Source: Actinoallomurus sp963736325 (GTDB taxonomy: Bacteria; Actinomycetota; Actinomycetes; Streptosporangiales; Streptosporangiaceae). From it: a stretch of 64,000 bases of DNA. The notes under the pieces were generated by a model that was not told the origin of the DNA, ran no database searches, and worked only from the letters and a program-made list of their open reading frames with translations. Of this stretch, positions 51,982 to 59,745 are shown one piece after another. The stretch is taken from NCBI GenBank assembly GCA_963736325.1, contig CAVTOG010000015.1:558001-622000 (forward strand), in the 5' to 3' direction. Numbering within the stretch: position 1 is the first letter of the stretch; each line of letters begins with the position of its first letter. The translations under genes were made by a program, and so were the position numbers.

Positions 51982-52419
51982 GTGGACGTACTGGTCTTGA
52001 ACGCCTCGTACGAGCCCATGCACAACGTCGACGTGCGGCATGCCGTTCGCATGCTCGTGCGCGGTGTGGCCGTGGTCGAGGAGGCCGTGGAAGGTCGCAG
52101 GATCGGGCATTTCCCGATGCCCAGGGTCCTGCGACTGGTGCGCTACGTCGCGATGCGCTGGAGGCATGGGCGACATCCGCCCTGGGGCAAGCGCGGTCTT
52201 CACCAGCGCGACCACGGGCTGTGCGCGTACTGCGGCCGCCGGGGCAACACGGTCGACCACGTCGTGCCGCAGTCGCGTGGCGGCGGCACCACGTGGGAGA
52301 ACACGGTGCTGGCGTGCGGTCCCTGCAACAACCGTAAGCGGGACCGCACGCCGGCCGAGGCGGGAATGCGCCTGCTCGTGCACCCGCGCGTGCCGGTGTG
52401 GACCGAGCTGTTCGCCTGA
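51982..52419 (+). CDS. HNH endonuclease family protein
   Basis: A 145-residue protein with an HNH domain at about residues 78-122. Zinc-binding CAYC (81-84) and CGPC (112-115) flank VDHVVPQSRGG with the catalytic His93, then WENTVLAC. The N-terminal VDVLVLNASYEPMHNVDVRHAVRMLVRGVAVVEEAV matches the widespread actinobacterial small HNH family, of unknown biological role. The GTG start follows AGGGGAC at a good distance. The leader contains an intrinsic terminator 20 bases upstream, so expression may need antitermination. There is no transposase or guide-RNA partner visible. Confidence 0.88.
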   Translation: MDVLVLNASYEPMHNVDVRHAVRMLVRGVAVVEEAVEGRRIGHFPMPRVLRLVRYVAMRWRHGRHPPWGKRGLHQRDHGLCAYCGRRGNTVDHVVPQSRGGGTTWENTVLACGPCNNRKRDRTPAEAGMRLLVHPRVPVWTELFA

Positions 52420-52827
52420 TCAGACGCGTTCGAGGACCACGACGGGGATCTCGCGCGCGCTCTTGCTCTGGTAGTCGTCATAGGCGGGCCATGCCTTGGC
52501 CATGGTCCGCCACATGGCGGGCTTCTCCTCGGGAGTGGCCGTACGGGCGCGGGCGGTGTACTTGTCGCCGAGCACTTGTACGGTCACCTCGGGGTCGGCC
52601 TCTAGATTGAGGTACCAGAGCGGAGCATTGTCGGATCCGCCGTTGGAGGCGACGACCATGACGTCGTCGCCGTGCTTCTGGTAGATCAACGGGCTGGTGC
52701 GCGGCTGCCCGGTCTTGCGACCGGTGGTCGTGAGCAGCAGGGTCACCGTGCCTTGCCAATCATGGCCTTCCGCACCGTCCGTCGCCTGGTAACGCTCGAC
52801 GTGTTCGCGGCCGAAGAGCAATGTCAT
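52420..52827 (-). CDS. F420-dependent nitroreductase, DDN family
   Basis: A 135-residue deazaflavin-dependent oxidoreductase (PF04075). GREHVERYQATDGAEGHDWQGTVTLLLTTTGRKTGQPRTSPLIYQKHGDD carries the family signature TTGRKTGxxRxxPL, and APLWYLNLEADPEVTVQV completes the F420-binding split beta-barrel. It is the type that reduces quinones and activates nitroimidazoles in mycobacteria. The ATG at 52827 follows GGAAGGTG. It converges on the HNH gene with its stop codon directly next to the HNH stop. Confidence 0.92.
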   Translation of the reverse strand: MTLLFGREHVERYQATDGAEGHDWQGTVTLLLTTTGRKTGQPRTSPLIYQKHGDDVMVVASNGGSDNAPLWYLNLEADPEVTVQVLGDKYTARARTATPEEKPAMWRTMAKAWPAYDDYQSKSAREIPVVVLERV

Positions 52828-52923
52828 CACCTTCCGTGGTCGGCAGTCACCCTCACCAACCACATACCCCCGGCGATGCTTCCAACCGTGTGGGCCGGGC
52901 CGCCGGCCCACACGGCGGCGCCG

Positions 52924-53718
52924 TCACTCGAACAGGTCGGGCTGTTCCCGGACGATCTGGTCGTGCAGCGGCTGGTAGTTGATCCAGCCGACGAGGTCGT
53001 TGCCCAGCTGGCCGTGGGTCAGCCGGGCGTTCTCCTCGGTGATGTGCACGACCTTCCCGGCGGCCTTGGCGAGGAGCTGCACCTGGCACGAGCGCTCCAT
53101 CGTGATGAACCACCAGGCCGCGGCGTCCACGCTGTCGCCGACCGTGAGGAGGCCGTGGTTGCGCAGGATCACGGCCTTGCCGGAGCCGAGCGTCGACGCG
53201 ATGCGCTTGCCCTCCTCCAGGTCGGTGACGACGCCCGTGTAGTCGTCGAACAGCGCGTGGTCCTCATAGAACGCGCAGACGTCCTGGGTGATCGGCTCCA
53301 GCAGCTCGCCGAGCGCGGAGATCGCGCGGCCGTGCACGGAGTGGCTGTGCGCTGCGGCCACGGCGTCCGGCCGCGCCTGGTGGACCTGCGAGTGGATGGC
53401 GAACGCGGCCTCGTTGACCGGGTAACGGCCCTCGACGACCTTGCCGTTGTGGTCGACCAGGATCAGGTCGCTCACGCGTACGTGCTTGAAGGACATCCCG
53501 AACGGGTTGACCCAGAAGTGGTCGGTCAGCTCCGGGTCGCGCGCCGTGATGTGACCGGCCACGCCCTCCTCGAAGCCGAGCTTCCCGAAGATCCGCAGCG
53601 CGGCCGCCAGCCGCTCCTTGCGGTGCCGTCGTTCGTCCTCGACATTGTCGAAGTTCGGCGGCAAATTGAAGATCAGGTCTTTCGGGGGAAGCTTGTCGAG
53701 GAACTCCTCGTCGGACAT
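52924..53718 (-). CDS. Class II aldolase/adducin-family protein
   Basis: A 264-residue protein of the class II aldolase fold. The zinc-binding HSHSVHG (about residues 127-133) and LRNHGLLTVGD (about 185-195) are intact. HITARDPELTDHFWVNPFGMSF is the substrate loop. FucA-type sugar phosphate aldolases are relatives, but this actinobacterial subgroup with the long N-terminal helix is not characterised. ATG at 53718 follows AAGGAG. It is divergent from a PucR-type regulator across 107 bp, which suggests that regulator controls it. Confidence 0.88.
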   Translation of the reverse strand: MSDEEFLDKLPPKDLIFNLPPNFDNVEDERRHRKERLAAALRIFGKLGFEEGVAGHITARDPELTDHFWVNPFGMSFKHVRVSDLILVDHNGKVVEGRYPVNEAAFAIHSQVHQARPDAVAAAHSHSVHGRAISALGELLEPITQDVCAFYEDHALFDDYTGVVTDLEEGKRIASTLGSGKAVILRNHGLLTVGDSVDAAAWWFITMERSCQVQLLAKAAGKVVHITEENARLTHGQLGNDLVGWINYQPLHDQIVREQPDLFE

Positions 53719-53825
53719 TGACGACTCCTTCGAAGTTTGTCTCTCCCCACCGAACCCGACGCCCCGGGTGCTCGCATAGCCTCGGCGGGACCAAGCGTCC
53801 CGAATGTGATTGTCCGGAAGGGACA

Positions 53826-54908
53826 ATGGATCGATTCAGCGAGCTGCTCACAGCCTACGACGGCGAGATCGTCCGAGCTGTCGCGGAGGCCGCGCGCGAG
53901 CGTTCCCCGCTGGTGGCGCGGCTTCCCGAGGCGGAGGTGCGCCGCCACGTCCAAGCGGTCATCAAGGCCGCCATCGGAGCGATCACCGCGGGCGGCGAGG
54001 TGGCCGGCCTCGATCTGCGGGCGGCCGAGCGTCTCGGCGCCGACCGTGCCCGCCAGGGCGTCCCGGTGGCCGCGCTGCTCGACGGCTTCCAGGCCGGGCG
54101 CGCGCTGATCGTCCGTACGGTGGTCGAGCGGGGCAGGGCATCCGGCGTGCCGGCGGACGACCTGCTGGAGGGAATGATCCGTATCGACGCGGTCGCCACC
54201 GCGCTGGAGCACCGCATGGTCCACGCGCACCGCGTCGCGGAGATGGAGATGGCGCGCACCACCCGCGAGGCGCACGCGCAGGTGCTCCGGCGCGTGCTGC
54301 ACGGCGAGCAGGGCGACCTCGCACCGCTCGATCCCGCGGCCTCGTACCACTGCCTCGTCGGCGACGTGACGGACCCGGCCGTCGCCGCCGGTCTGGAACG
54401 CCGCCTCACCGGCGGGCTCAGCGGCCTGGTGGACGGCCGCCTCGCCGCGCTCGTGCCGCGGCTCCCGGACCTGCCCGCGGACTCCCCGCTGGTCGTGGCG
54501 TCACCGGCGGCGCCACTGGAACGAGTGCCGGCGCTGTACGCCCTGTGCCGCCAGGCCCTGGGCTCCGCGCCGGGCGGCGGCGGGCTGCGCCGCCTGTCCG
54601 ACCTCGCTCTCGCCGTGGCGGTCTCGTCCCAGCCGGAGCTGGGGCGCCTGCTCTCCGGCGCGCTGCTCGACCGGCTCGACCCGGGCGACGCCTTCCACCG
54701 CCAGCTCGCCGAGACCGCCCTCGCCTACCTGGACAACGCTGGCCGCGTCGAACCCGCCGCGAGCGCCCTGCACGTGCACCCGAACACCGTGAAGTACCGC
54801 ATCCGGAGGTTCGGCGAGATCACCGGCCAGCGCCTCACCCCGCGTACGGGCACCGCCGTCCTCCACGCGGCCCACTGGTGGTGGGCGCTGCGCACCTGGC
54901 TCGGCTAG
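53826..54908 (+). CDS. PucR/CdaR-family transcriptional regulator
   Basis: A 360-residue regulator. The N-terminal part (about 1-140) is an RsbRD/RsbT co-antagonist-like helical sensor. The middle is a GGDEF-like CdaR fold remnant. The C-terminal helix-turn-helix (about 300-350) has LAYLDNAGRVEPAASALHVHPNTVKYRIRRFGEITG, the hallmark of PucR/CdaR. PucR in Bacillus controls purine catabolism, but this gene is 44 kb from the purine operon, so control of the divergent aldolase is more likely. ATG follows GGAAGGG. Confidence 0.88.
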   Translation: MDRFSELLTAYDGEIVRAVAEAARERSPLVARLPEAEVRRHVQAVIKAAIGAITAGGEVAGLDLRAAERLGADRARQGVPVAALLDGFQAGRALIVRTVVERGRASGVPADDLLEGMIRIDAVATALEHRMVHAHRVAEMEMARTTREAHAQVLRRVLHGEQGDLAPLDPAASYHCLVGDVTDPAVAAGLERRLTGGLSGLVDGRLAALVPRLPDLPADSPLVVASPAAPLERVPALYALCRQALGSAPGGGGLRRLSDLALAVAVSSQPELGRLLSGALLDRLDPGDAFHRQLAETALAYLDNAGRVEPAASALHVHPNTVKYRIRRFGEITGQRLTPRTGTAVLHAAHWWWALRTWLG

Positions 54909-54910
54909 GG

Positions 54911-55546
54911 CTAGTGCCCTCCGCCGAGTGCGACGCGGGCGCTGACGGCCAGCAGGGCCGACCCGGCGACGCCGTCGAGGACGCGGCGGGAGCGGCGGCC
55001 GCGCAGTACGCGTGAGATCGGGCCGATGGCCAGGGAGAACGTCCGCCACCACAGCACGGCGGTGCCCAGGAAGATCGCGGCGAGCGTCGCGGTGGTGCGC
55101 AGGCGCGGCTCGTCCGCGGCCACGAACTGCGGCAGCAGGGTGAGGAAGAGCAGCGCGATCTTCGGGTTCAGCAGGTTGGTGACCAGTCCCTGGCGGAACG
55201 CCGCGCTTCCGGCCACCGCGTCCTCCGGAGCGCGTTCGAGACCGGGCTCGTCGCCTCCCGACGTGATCGCCGAGATCAGCATGCGCACGCCGAGGTAGGC
55301 CAGGTAGGCCGCGCCGGCCAGCTTCACGACCGTGTACGCCGTCGCGGAGGCCTTCAGGATCGCCGACAGGCCCAGTACCGCGGCCGTGGCGTGCACCGAG
55401 ATGCCGGTGCAGCAGCCGAAGCCGGTCATCCAGGCGGCGCGGCTTCCGGCGTTCAGGCCGTTCCGTATCACCAGGAGCATGTCCGGGCCGGGGGTGATCG
55501 TCAGGACCGCGACGACACCCAGGAACGGCAGCAGCAGTTCGGGCAT
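54911..55546 (-). CDS. LysE/RhtB-family amino acid exporter
   Basis: A 211-residue membrane protein with about six helices. The N-terminal LLLPFLGVVAVLTITPGPDMLLVIRNGLNAGSRAAW is the LysE/RhtB signature (ITPGPD). FRQGLVTNLLNPKIALLFLTLLPQFV, about residues 117-142, is the second family motif. It exports an amino acid or amino acid-like compound, unspecified. ATG start. Its stop codon lies two bases from the stop of the convergent PucR gene. Confidence 0.93.
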   Translation of the reverse strand: MPELLLPFLGVVAVLTITPGPDMLLVIRNGLNAGSRAAWMTGFGCCTGISVHATAAVLGLSAILKASATAYTVVKLAGAAYLAYLGVRMLISAITSGGDEPGLERAPEDAVAGSAAFRQGLVTNLLNPKIALLFLTLLPQFVAADEPRLRTTATLAAIFLGTAVLWWRTFSLAIGPISRVLRGRRSRRVLDGVAGSALLAVSARVALGGGH

Positions 55547-55656
55547 CCGGTCATGCTAGGGCGTGTCCGGCGAATCCATATCCGGCGGACGGGATTCCCT
55601 CTTCGGCGTATGCGACCGCGCCGGACGCCGAGGCGGCCGGCGCGGCCGGTTCGTTC

Positions 55657-56100
55657 CTACTTACCGGTGCGCGGGACGACGGCGACCTGGAAGGAGGTCT
55701 CCGGGCCGGGGACGTCGAGCTTCCCGACCGACGCGCCGGCCCAGGCGCGGAGCTGCACGGTGCCGACCGGACGGTGGACGACCATCGGGATGTCGACACT
55801 GGCGTGGCGGCCCGCGTCGAGGGCGCCGAGCTGGCAGCGGAGGTACGCGCCGGAGTGGGTGCAGCCCCGGCCCTCCTTGACGACCCACCCGTTCGGCACC
55901 GTCGTGTCCAGGTGCACCTGGTCGAGGTGGTGTTCGCCGTTGTTGGTCACGGTCCAGCGGACGATCTCGGTCTCGCCGACGGCCGGGTGCAGGCGGCTGG
56001 CCTGGCCGGTGACGCTCACGCTGTACTTGGCTGCCCCGGCGTTCGGCGCCAGGCAGAGCAGCCCGGCGGTCGCGAGCATCGTGACGGTGAGTGTGCGCAT
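55657..56100 (-). CDS. Secreted small beta-sandwich protein, DUF11-like
   Basis: A 147-residue exported protein. The signal peptide MRTLTVTMLATAGLLCLAPNAGAA should be cleaved at AGA-A, leaving about 120 residues. The mature part has the WTVTNNGEHHLDQVHLDTTVPNGWVVKEGRGC pattern of a DUF11-type Ig-like domain. The two Cys (GRGC and LRCQ) may form a disulphide bond. It lies 117 bp downstream of the RNase gene on the same strand. Function unknown; the length is unusually short for a DUF11 protein. Confidence 0.75.
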   Translation of the reverse strand: MRTLTVTMLATAGLLCLAPNAGAAKYSVSVTGQASRLHPAVGETEIVRWTVTNNGEHHLDQVHLDTTVPNGWVVKEGRGCTHSGAYLRCQLGALDAGRHASVDIPMVVHRPVGTVQLRAWAGASVGKLDVPGPETSFQVAVVPRTGK

Positions 56101-56217
56101 GACGTTCCCCCCATGATGAGTGATCGCGTCAGACGCTAGCCACGGAGTGGTTCCCCTCGCCGCGACCACGCGCGGGTTCGACGACTCATTGCCTGATCGC
56201 GGCGAGAGGTTGGGGGT

Positions 56218-56637
56218 TCAGCAGCCGAAGTCGATGGCGTCGAACGTCGCGTAGTGGTCGGACGTGTAGTAGTCGGTGCCGCTCTCCGCGGTCACGATGC
56301 GGCGGGCGCCGCGGTCGGGCGAGCCCGGGGTCACCACGGTGTACTCGTGGTAGTAGCCGGTCGGCTCGGAGGGCAGGACGCCTTCGCGGTTCTGGAAGAC
56401 CCCGTCGTCCTGCGGATACGGGTACGGGCCGCCCGCGTCGATGAGCGCGAGCGTGTCGTCGGCCTCCGGGGGCAGGCTGGAGTGACAGATGAAGCCCGTG
56501 GAGAACGTCGACATCACCGAATGGGAGGTGGTGACCGTCGACGCGTGGGCGGCTGCCGGGGCCATCAGCCCGGCGGTGGCGAGAGCGGGGATCAGGGCGA
56601 GCGAACGGAGACCGAGTCTCCTGCGGGGGTTGCTCAT
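56218..56637 (-). CDS. Secreted guanyl-specific ribonuclease, RNase Sa family
   Basis: A 139-residue precursor. The signal peptide runs to about Ala32 (PAAAHA-S). The mature part aligns with Streptomyces RNase Sa: FICHSSLPPEADDTLALI, PYPYPQDDGVFQNREGVLP and GYYHEYTVVTPG. Catalytic residues are Glu98, Arg109, Arg113 and His128, and the disulphide Cys51-Cys139 is conserved. It cleaves RNA after guanosine. The inhibitor (barstar-like), usually needed because a little enzyme stays inside, is not encoded next to it. Translation starts at ATG 56637. Confidence 0.93.
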   Translation of the reverse strand: MSNPRRRLGLRSLALIPALATAGLMAPAAAHASTVTTSHSVMSTFSTGFICHSSLPPEADDTLALIDAGGPYPYPQDDGVFQNREGVLPSEPTGYYHEYTVVTPGSPDRGARRIVTAESGTDYYTSDHYATFDAIDFGC

Positions 56638-56840
56638 GGAACGAAGGTTGCAAAGGGAGTCAGGACCGGGTCAAGAGGCATGACAGCCACATTTCGGGTA
56701 GCCGTTTCAACACTCTTACCTGGTCAGCGTAGATGTCGTGCCCGCGAAACCGCCAGAAAGAATGGCCAACATAGGTCAACGAAACGCCCAATAGAGTGCC
56801 GTGCGTGTGCTGGGCGTCCTTCTGTGTTCACAATCCGGAC

Positions 56841-58265
56841 ATGCGTTCACGAGTACTCACCGCGGTAATCGCCGCGGCGCTGACGGCCGCCCTCGGCGGC
56901 CAGGCCGCCGCCGACGGCCCGCGCCACCATCCCGCCCCCGAACCCGCGCTGGCGAGCCCGCACCCGTGCGCGGACCAGCCGGGCTTCACCTGTTCGACCC
57001 TGACCGTGCCGCTCGACCACCGGGGGAGGATCCCCGGAACCCTCGACCTCCAGGTCGCGACGGCCGACAACGCCGACACGCCGAAGGGCACCCTGCTCTT
57101 CCTCACCGGCGGGCCGGGGCAGCCGGGCGTGCCGACCATCACGCGGATGGCCGTGCAGCGCCTTCCCGAGCTCGCGAAGAACTACCGCTTCGTCATGATC
57201 GACCAGCGCGGCACGGGGGAGTTCGGCGCGCTCCGGTGCCCGCAGTTGCAGGCGCAGGTCGGCAGCTCCGACATCGCCGCGCCGACGCCCGCGGCCGTCA
57301 AGGAGTGCTCCGACATCCTCGGCGACCGGCGCGGGCTCTACGGCACCGAGCAGACCGTCGCCGACTACGAGTCGCTCCGCAAGGCCCTCGGCGTCGGCCG
57401 TATGGTCGTCGACGGCGTCTCCTACGGGTCGTACACCGCGGCGAGCTACGCCGCCGTCCACCCGGCGCACGTGAACAAGGTCGTGCTCGACTCGGTGCTG
57501 CCCCACGTCGACCCGAACGCCGACGACGGCCTGTACGTGACCGGCCTGCACGCGCAGGCGAGGGTCCTGCGCGACGCCTGTGCCGCCGCCCCCGCCTGCG
57601 GCTACGACGCCGCCGACGACCTCGCCTGGGTCGTACGGCACCGCAGCGCCGCGGACGGCGTGCGGATCTTCGACGCGATCGTCTCGTATGAGTTCGTCGA
57701 CCCGACGTACCGCGACCCGAACCCGCCCGGCCTGCCCGAGGGGCACGGCGACCTGATCGGCGCGCTGCACGCCGCCCGGCACGGCGACGACGGCGGGCTG
57801 AACACCATCCTCACCGACTTCAAGCCCGGCGGCGACCAGGTCGAGTTCTACAGCTCCGGGCTGCACATCGACGCGTTCTGCTCCGACTCCTCCTGGCCGT
57901 GGGGCCATGCGGACGCCCCGCTCGCGACCCGCCCGGTCAGGCTGGCGCTCGGCCTCGCCCGTATGCCCGCGAGCCGGTTCTGGCCGTACACCCGCGCGAC
58001 GTCGGCCGGCAGCGGCTTCACTCAGGAGTGCATGCGCTGGAAGGCGCGGCCGTCCGCGGAGCCGCCGACCCGGCTGCCGGACGTCCCGGTGCTGCTGGTG
58101 AACGGCGACCGTGACCTGTCCACTCCGATGGAGTGGGCCGCCGAGGAGGCCCGGCACGCGCCCCAGGCCAAGCTCGTGATCGTGAAGGGCGCGTCGCACT
58201 CGATCCAGAACCGCGAACGCGGGCACGCCGGGCGCGACGCCGTGATCGCGTTCCTGAACGGCTGA
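56841..58265 (+). CDS. Secreted alpha/beta hydrolase (TAP-type proteinase/peptidase family)
   Basis: A 474-residue exported hydrolase. The signal MRSRVLTAVIAAALTAALGGQAAA cleaves after about residue 25. The nucleophile elbow GVSYGSY gives Ser194. The oxyanion HGG-like LLFLTGGPGQPG is at about 88, the acid is in NGDRDLSTP (near residue 420) and the base in GASHSIQN. The FTCSTLTVPLDH start and the C-terminal TAP-like region match actinomycete tripeptidyl aminopeptidases and related esterases. It is divergent from the RNase gene and followed by a strong terminator. Confidence 0.9.
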   Translation: MRSRVLTAVIAAALTAALGGQAAADGPRHHPAPEPALASPHPCADQPGFTCSTLTVPLDHRGRIPGTLDLQVATADNADTPKGTLLFLTGGPGQPGVPTITRMAVQRLPELAKNYRFVMIDQRGTGEFGALRCPQLQAQVGSSDIAAPTPAAVKECSDILGDRRGLYGTEQTVADYESLRKALGVGRMVVDGVSYGSYTAASYAAVHPAHVNKVVLDSVLPHVDPNADDGLYVTGLHAQARVLRDACAAAPACGYDAADDLAWVVRHRSAADGVRIFDAIVSYEFVDPTYRDPNPPGLPEGHGDLIGALHAARHGDDGGLNTILTDFKPGGDQVEFYSSGLHIDAFCSDSSWPWGHADAPLATRPVRLALGLARMPASRFWPYTRATSAGSGFTQECMRWKARPSAEPPTRLPDVPVLLVNGDRDLSTPMEWAAEEARHAPQAKLVIVKGASHSIQNRERGHAGRDAVIAFLNG

Positions 58266-58270
58266 CGCTC

Positions 58271-58304
58271 ACCGGAGGAGGGGCCGGCCGGCCCCTCCTC
58301 CGGT
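58271..58304 (+). terminator. 34-bp perfect palindrome terminator after the hydrolase gene
   Basis: Bases 58271-58304 form a perfect palindrome that begins ACCGGAGGAGGGGCC and ends with its complement, five bases after the hydrolase stop codon. Folded, it gives a very stable hairpin with a GGCC loop region. There is no U tract. Confidence 0.85.
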
Positions 58305-58322
58305 CAGAAGTCGCGACACGAA

Positions 58323-58334
58323 GAAATCGATTTC
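58323..58334. promoter_or_regulatory. LacI operator copy 1 (GAAATCGATTTC)
   Basis: A perfect 12-bp palindrome with the central CG typical of LacI-family operators. It lies 323 bases upstream of the lacI start. The same 12 bases recur at 58559 and 59695. Confidence 0.75.
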
Positions 58335-58558
58335 GCGGACCGTGCGACTGCGTCGGAAGCGGAGTCGAAGGGGGAGCGGGGCGTGGAAGGGGCAAGTGGG
58401 CCGTACGCCTTGCTCTGCTCGCCGGGCCGGTCGGACCCCGTACGGTCGACGATCTCCACCCTGTGTGACGGCGACGGTTCCGACGGCTCTCGTCGACGAC
58501 CGATTTCCGTACGTCCCCATGCCGTAGACTCTTCCAACAGGCAGGATGCGGGGCCTTC

Positions 58559-58572
58559 GGAAATCGATTTCC
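58559..58572. promoter_or_regulatory. LacI operator copy 2 (GGAAATCGATTTCC)
   Basis: A perfect 14-bp palindrome containing the same GAAATCGATTTC core. It is 85 bases upstream of lacI and just after its likely transcription start, suitable for autorepression. Confidence 0.8.
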
Positions 58573-58656
58573 AACCAACGTAGCTACGGTCAAAGCCGTA
58601 TGTCTCCCTCGCGTGGCATTAGTGCGGTTGGTGCGAACGTGGCGGCAGGGGGACAA

Positions 58657-59658
58657 ATGACGACGATCTACGACGTGGCCCGTCGTGCCGAGGTCTCGGC
58701 GGCGACCGTCTCGCGCGTGCTCAACGGATACGCGACGGTCGACCCGGCGCTCGTCGCCCGTGTCCTCGGCGCCGTGCGGGATCTCGGCTACCGCCGCAAC
58801 GGCGTCGCGCGCAACCTCCGCCGCGCGCAGACCACCCTCTGGGCGGTCATCATCTCCGACATCGGCAATCCGTTCTTCACCTCCATGGTGCGCGGCATCG
58901 AGGACGTCGCCCAGGTCGCCGGCTACTCCGTCGTCCTGTGCAACAGCGACGAGGACCCCGAGAAGGAGGCCACCTACATCGCCGCCGCCATGACCGAGCA
59001 GATGGCCGGCGTGATCATCTCGGCGTCGAACCGGCCCAAGGCCGTGCGGGCGCTGGTCGAGTCCGGCACGCCCGTCGTGGCGATCGACCGGGAGCTGCCC
59101 GGTGTCGAGGTCGACACCGTTCTTGTCGACAACGAGCGCGGCGCCGAGGCGGGCACCGCGCACCTCCTCGACGCCGGCTACCAGCGGATCGCCTGCATCA
59201 CGGGTTCCGACGAGATCAGCACGGCGCGGCAGCGCGTCCAGGGCTACCGCCGGGCGCTCGTCGCCGCCGGGCAGGAGGTACGGCCCGAGCTGGAGATCTA
59301 CTCCGACTTCCGCGAGCGGGGCGGCTTCGAATCGATGGCCGCGCTCCTCGACCTGGAGGAGCCGCCGGACGCGGTGTTCGTCGCGAACAACCTGATGACC
59401 GTCGGCGCCATGGAGTGCCTCGTCGACCGCGGCGTCTCGATCCCGGACGACATGGGCATCGTCGGCTTCGACGACATTCCCTGGGCGCACCTGGTGCGGC
59501 CGTCGCTGACGACGATCGCGCAGCCGACCTACGAGGTGGGCCGTACGGCGGCGCGGCTCCTCGTCGACCGCATCTCGACCGTGGCGTCCAAGCCGTCCAC
59601 GATGGTCCTCCCGGCCGATCTACGGATCCGCGAGAGCTCCGTGCGCCGGGCGCGTTAA
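58657..59658 (+). CDS. LacI-family transcriptional regulator
   Basis: A 333-residue regulator. The helix-turn-helix at residues 1-50 (MTTIYDVARRAEVSAATVSRVLNGYATV) is canonical, followed by the hinge RRNGVARNLRRAQT and a type-1 periplasmic-binding core with ISDIGNPFFTSMVRGIEDVAQVAGY and GIVGFDDIPWAHLVRPSLTTIAQP. It should bind a sugar and repress the adjacent genes. ATG at 58657 follows GCAGGGGGA; a longer upstream frame is rejected because LacI proteins start at this motif. Two GAAATCGATTTC palindromes lie upstream and a third lies in front of the next gene. Confidence 0.94.
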   Translation: MTTIYDVARRAEVSAATVSRVLNGYATVDPALVARVLGAVRDLGYRRNGVARNLRRAQTTLWAVIISDIGNPFFTSMVRGIEDVAQVAGYSVVLCNSDEDPEKEATYIAAAMTEQMAGVIISASNRPKAVRALVESGTPVVAIDRELPGVEVDTVLVDNERGAEAGTAHLLDAGYQRIACITGSDEISTARQRVQGYRRALVAAGQEVRPELEIYSDFRERGGFESMAALLDLEEPPDAVFVANNLMTVGAMECLVDRGVSIPDDMGIVGFDDIPWAHLVRPSLTTIAQPTYEVGRTAARLLVDRISTVASKPSTMVLPADLRIRESSVRRAR

Positions 59659-59694
59659 GGCCTCTTTTCGTATCGGTACCCGGCTTCTATCATG

Positions 59695-59722
59695 AGGGCT
59701 GAGAAATCGATTTCTCAGCCCT
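59695..59722. promoter_or_regulatory. LacI operator copy 3, 28-bp perfect palindrome
   Basis: A perfect 28-bp palindrome centred on GAAATCGATTTC. A TATCAT -10 element sits directly upstream at 59688-59693, so the operator covers the transcription start of the DUF4185 gene at 59746. Confidence 0.85.
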
Positions 59723-59745
59723 GGTCTCTCCCCAGAGGAGCCCCC

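Larger units (their letters stand above)
58266..58656. other. Regulatory intergenic region between hydrolase and lacI
   Basis: This 391-base stretch has no supportable gene. It contains the hydrolase terminator at its start, two GAAATCGATTTC operators (58323-58334 and 58559-58572), and a half-site CGATTTCC at 58501-58508. A TAGACT at 58525-58530 is a possible -10 for lacI, giving a leader of roughly 120 bases. Short frames here are not credible genes. Confidence 0.7.

Noticed and set aside
51921..52419. HNH protein as part of an IscB/omega-RNA or homing system
   Set aside because: The protein is 145 residues, without RuvC or bridge-helix regions, and has no transposase or conserved guide scaffold nearby.
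53826..54908. PucR-type regulator as controller of the purine operon
   Set aside because: It lies about 44 kb away and is divergent from an aldolase gene; the family name alone does not support the link.
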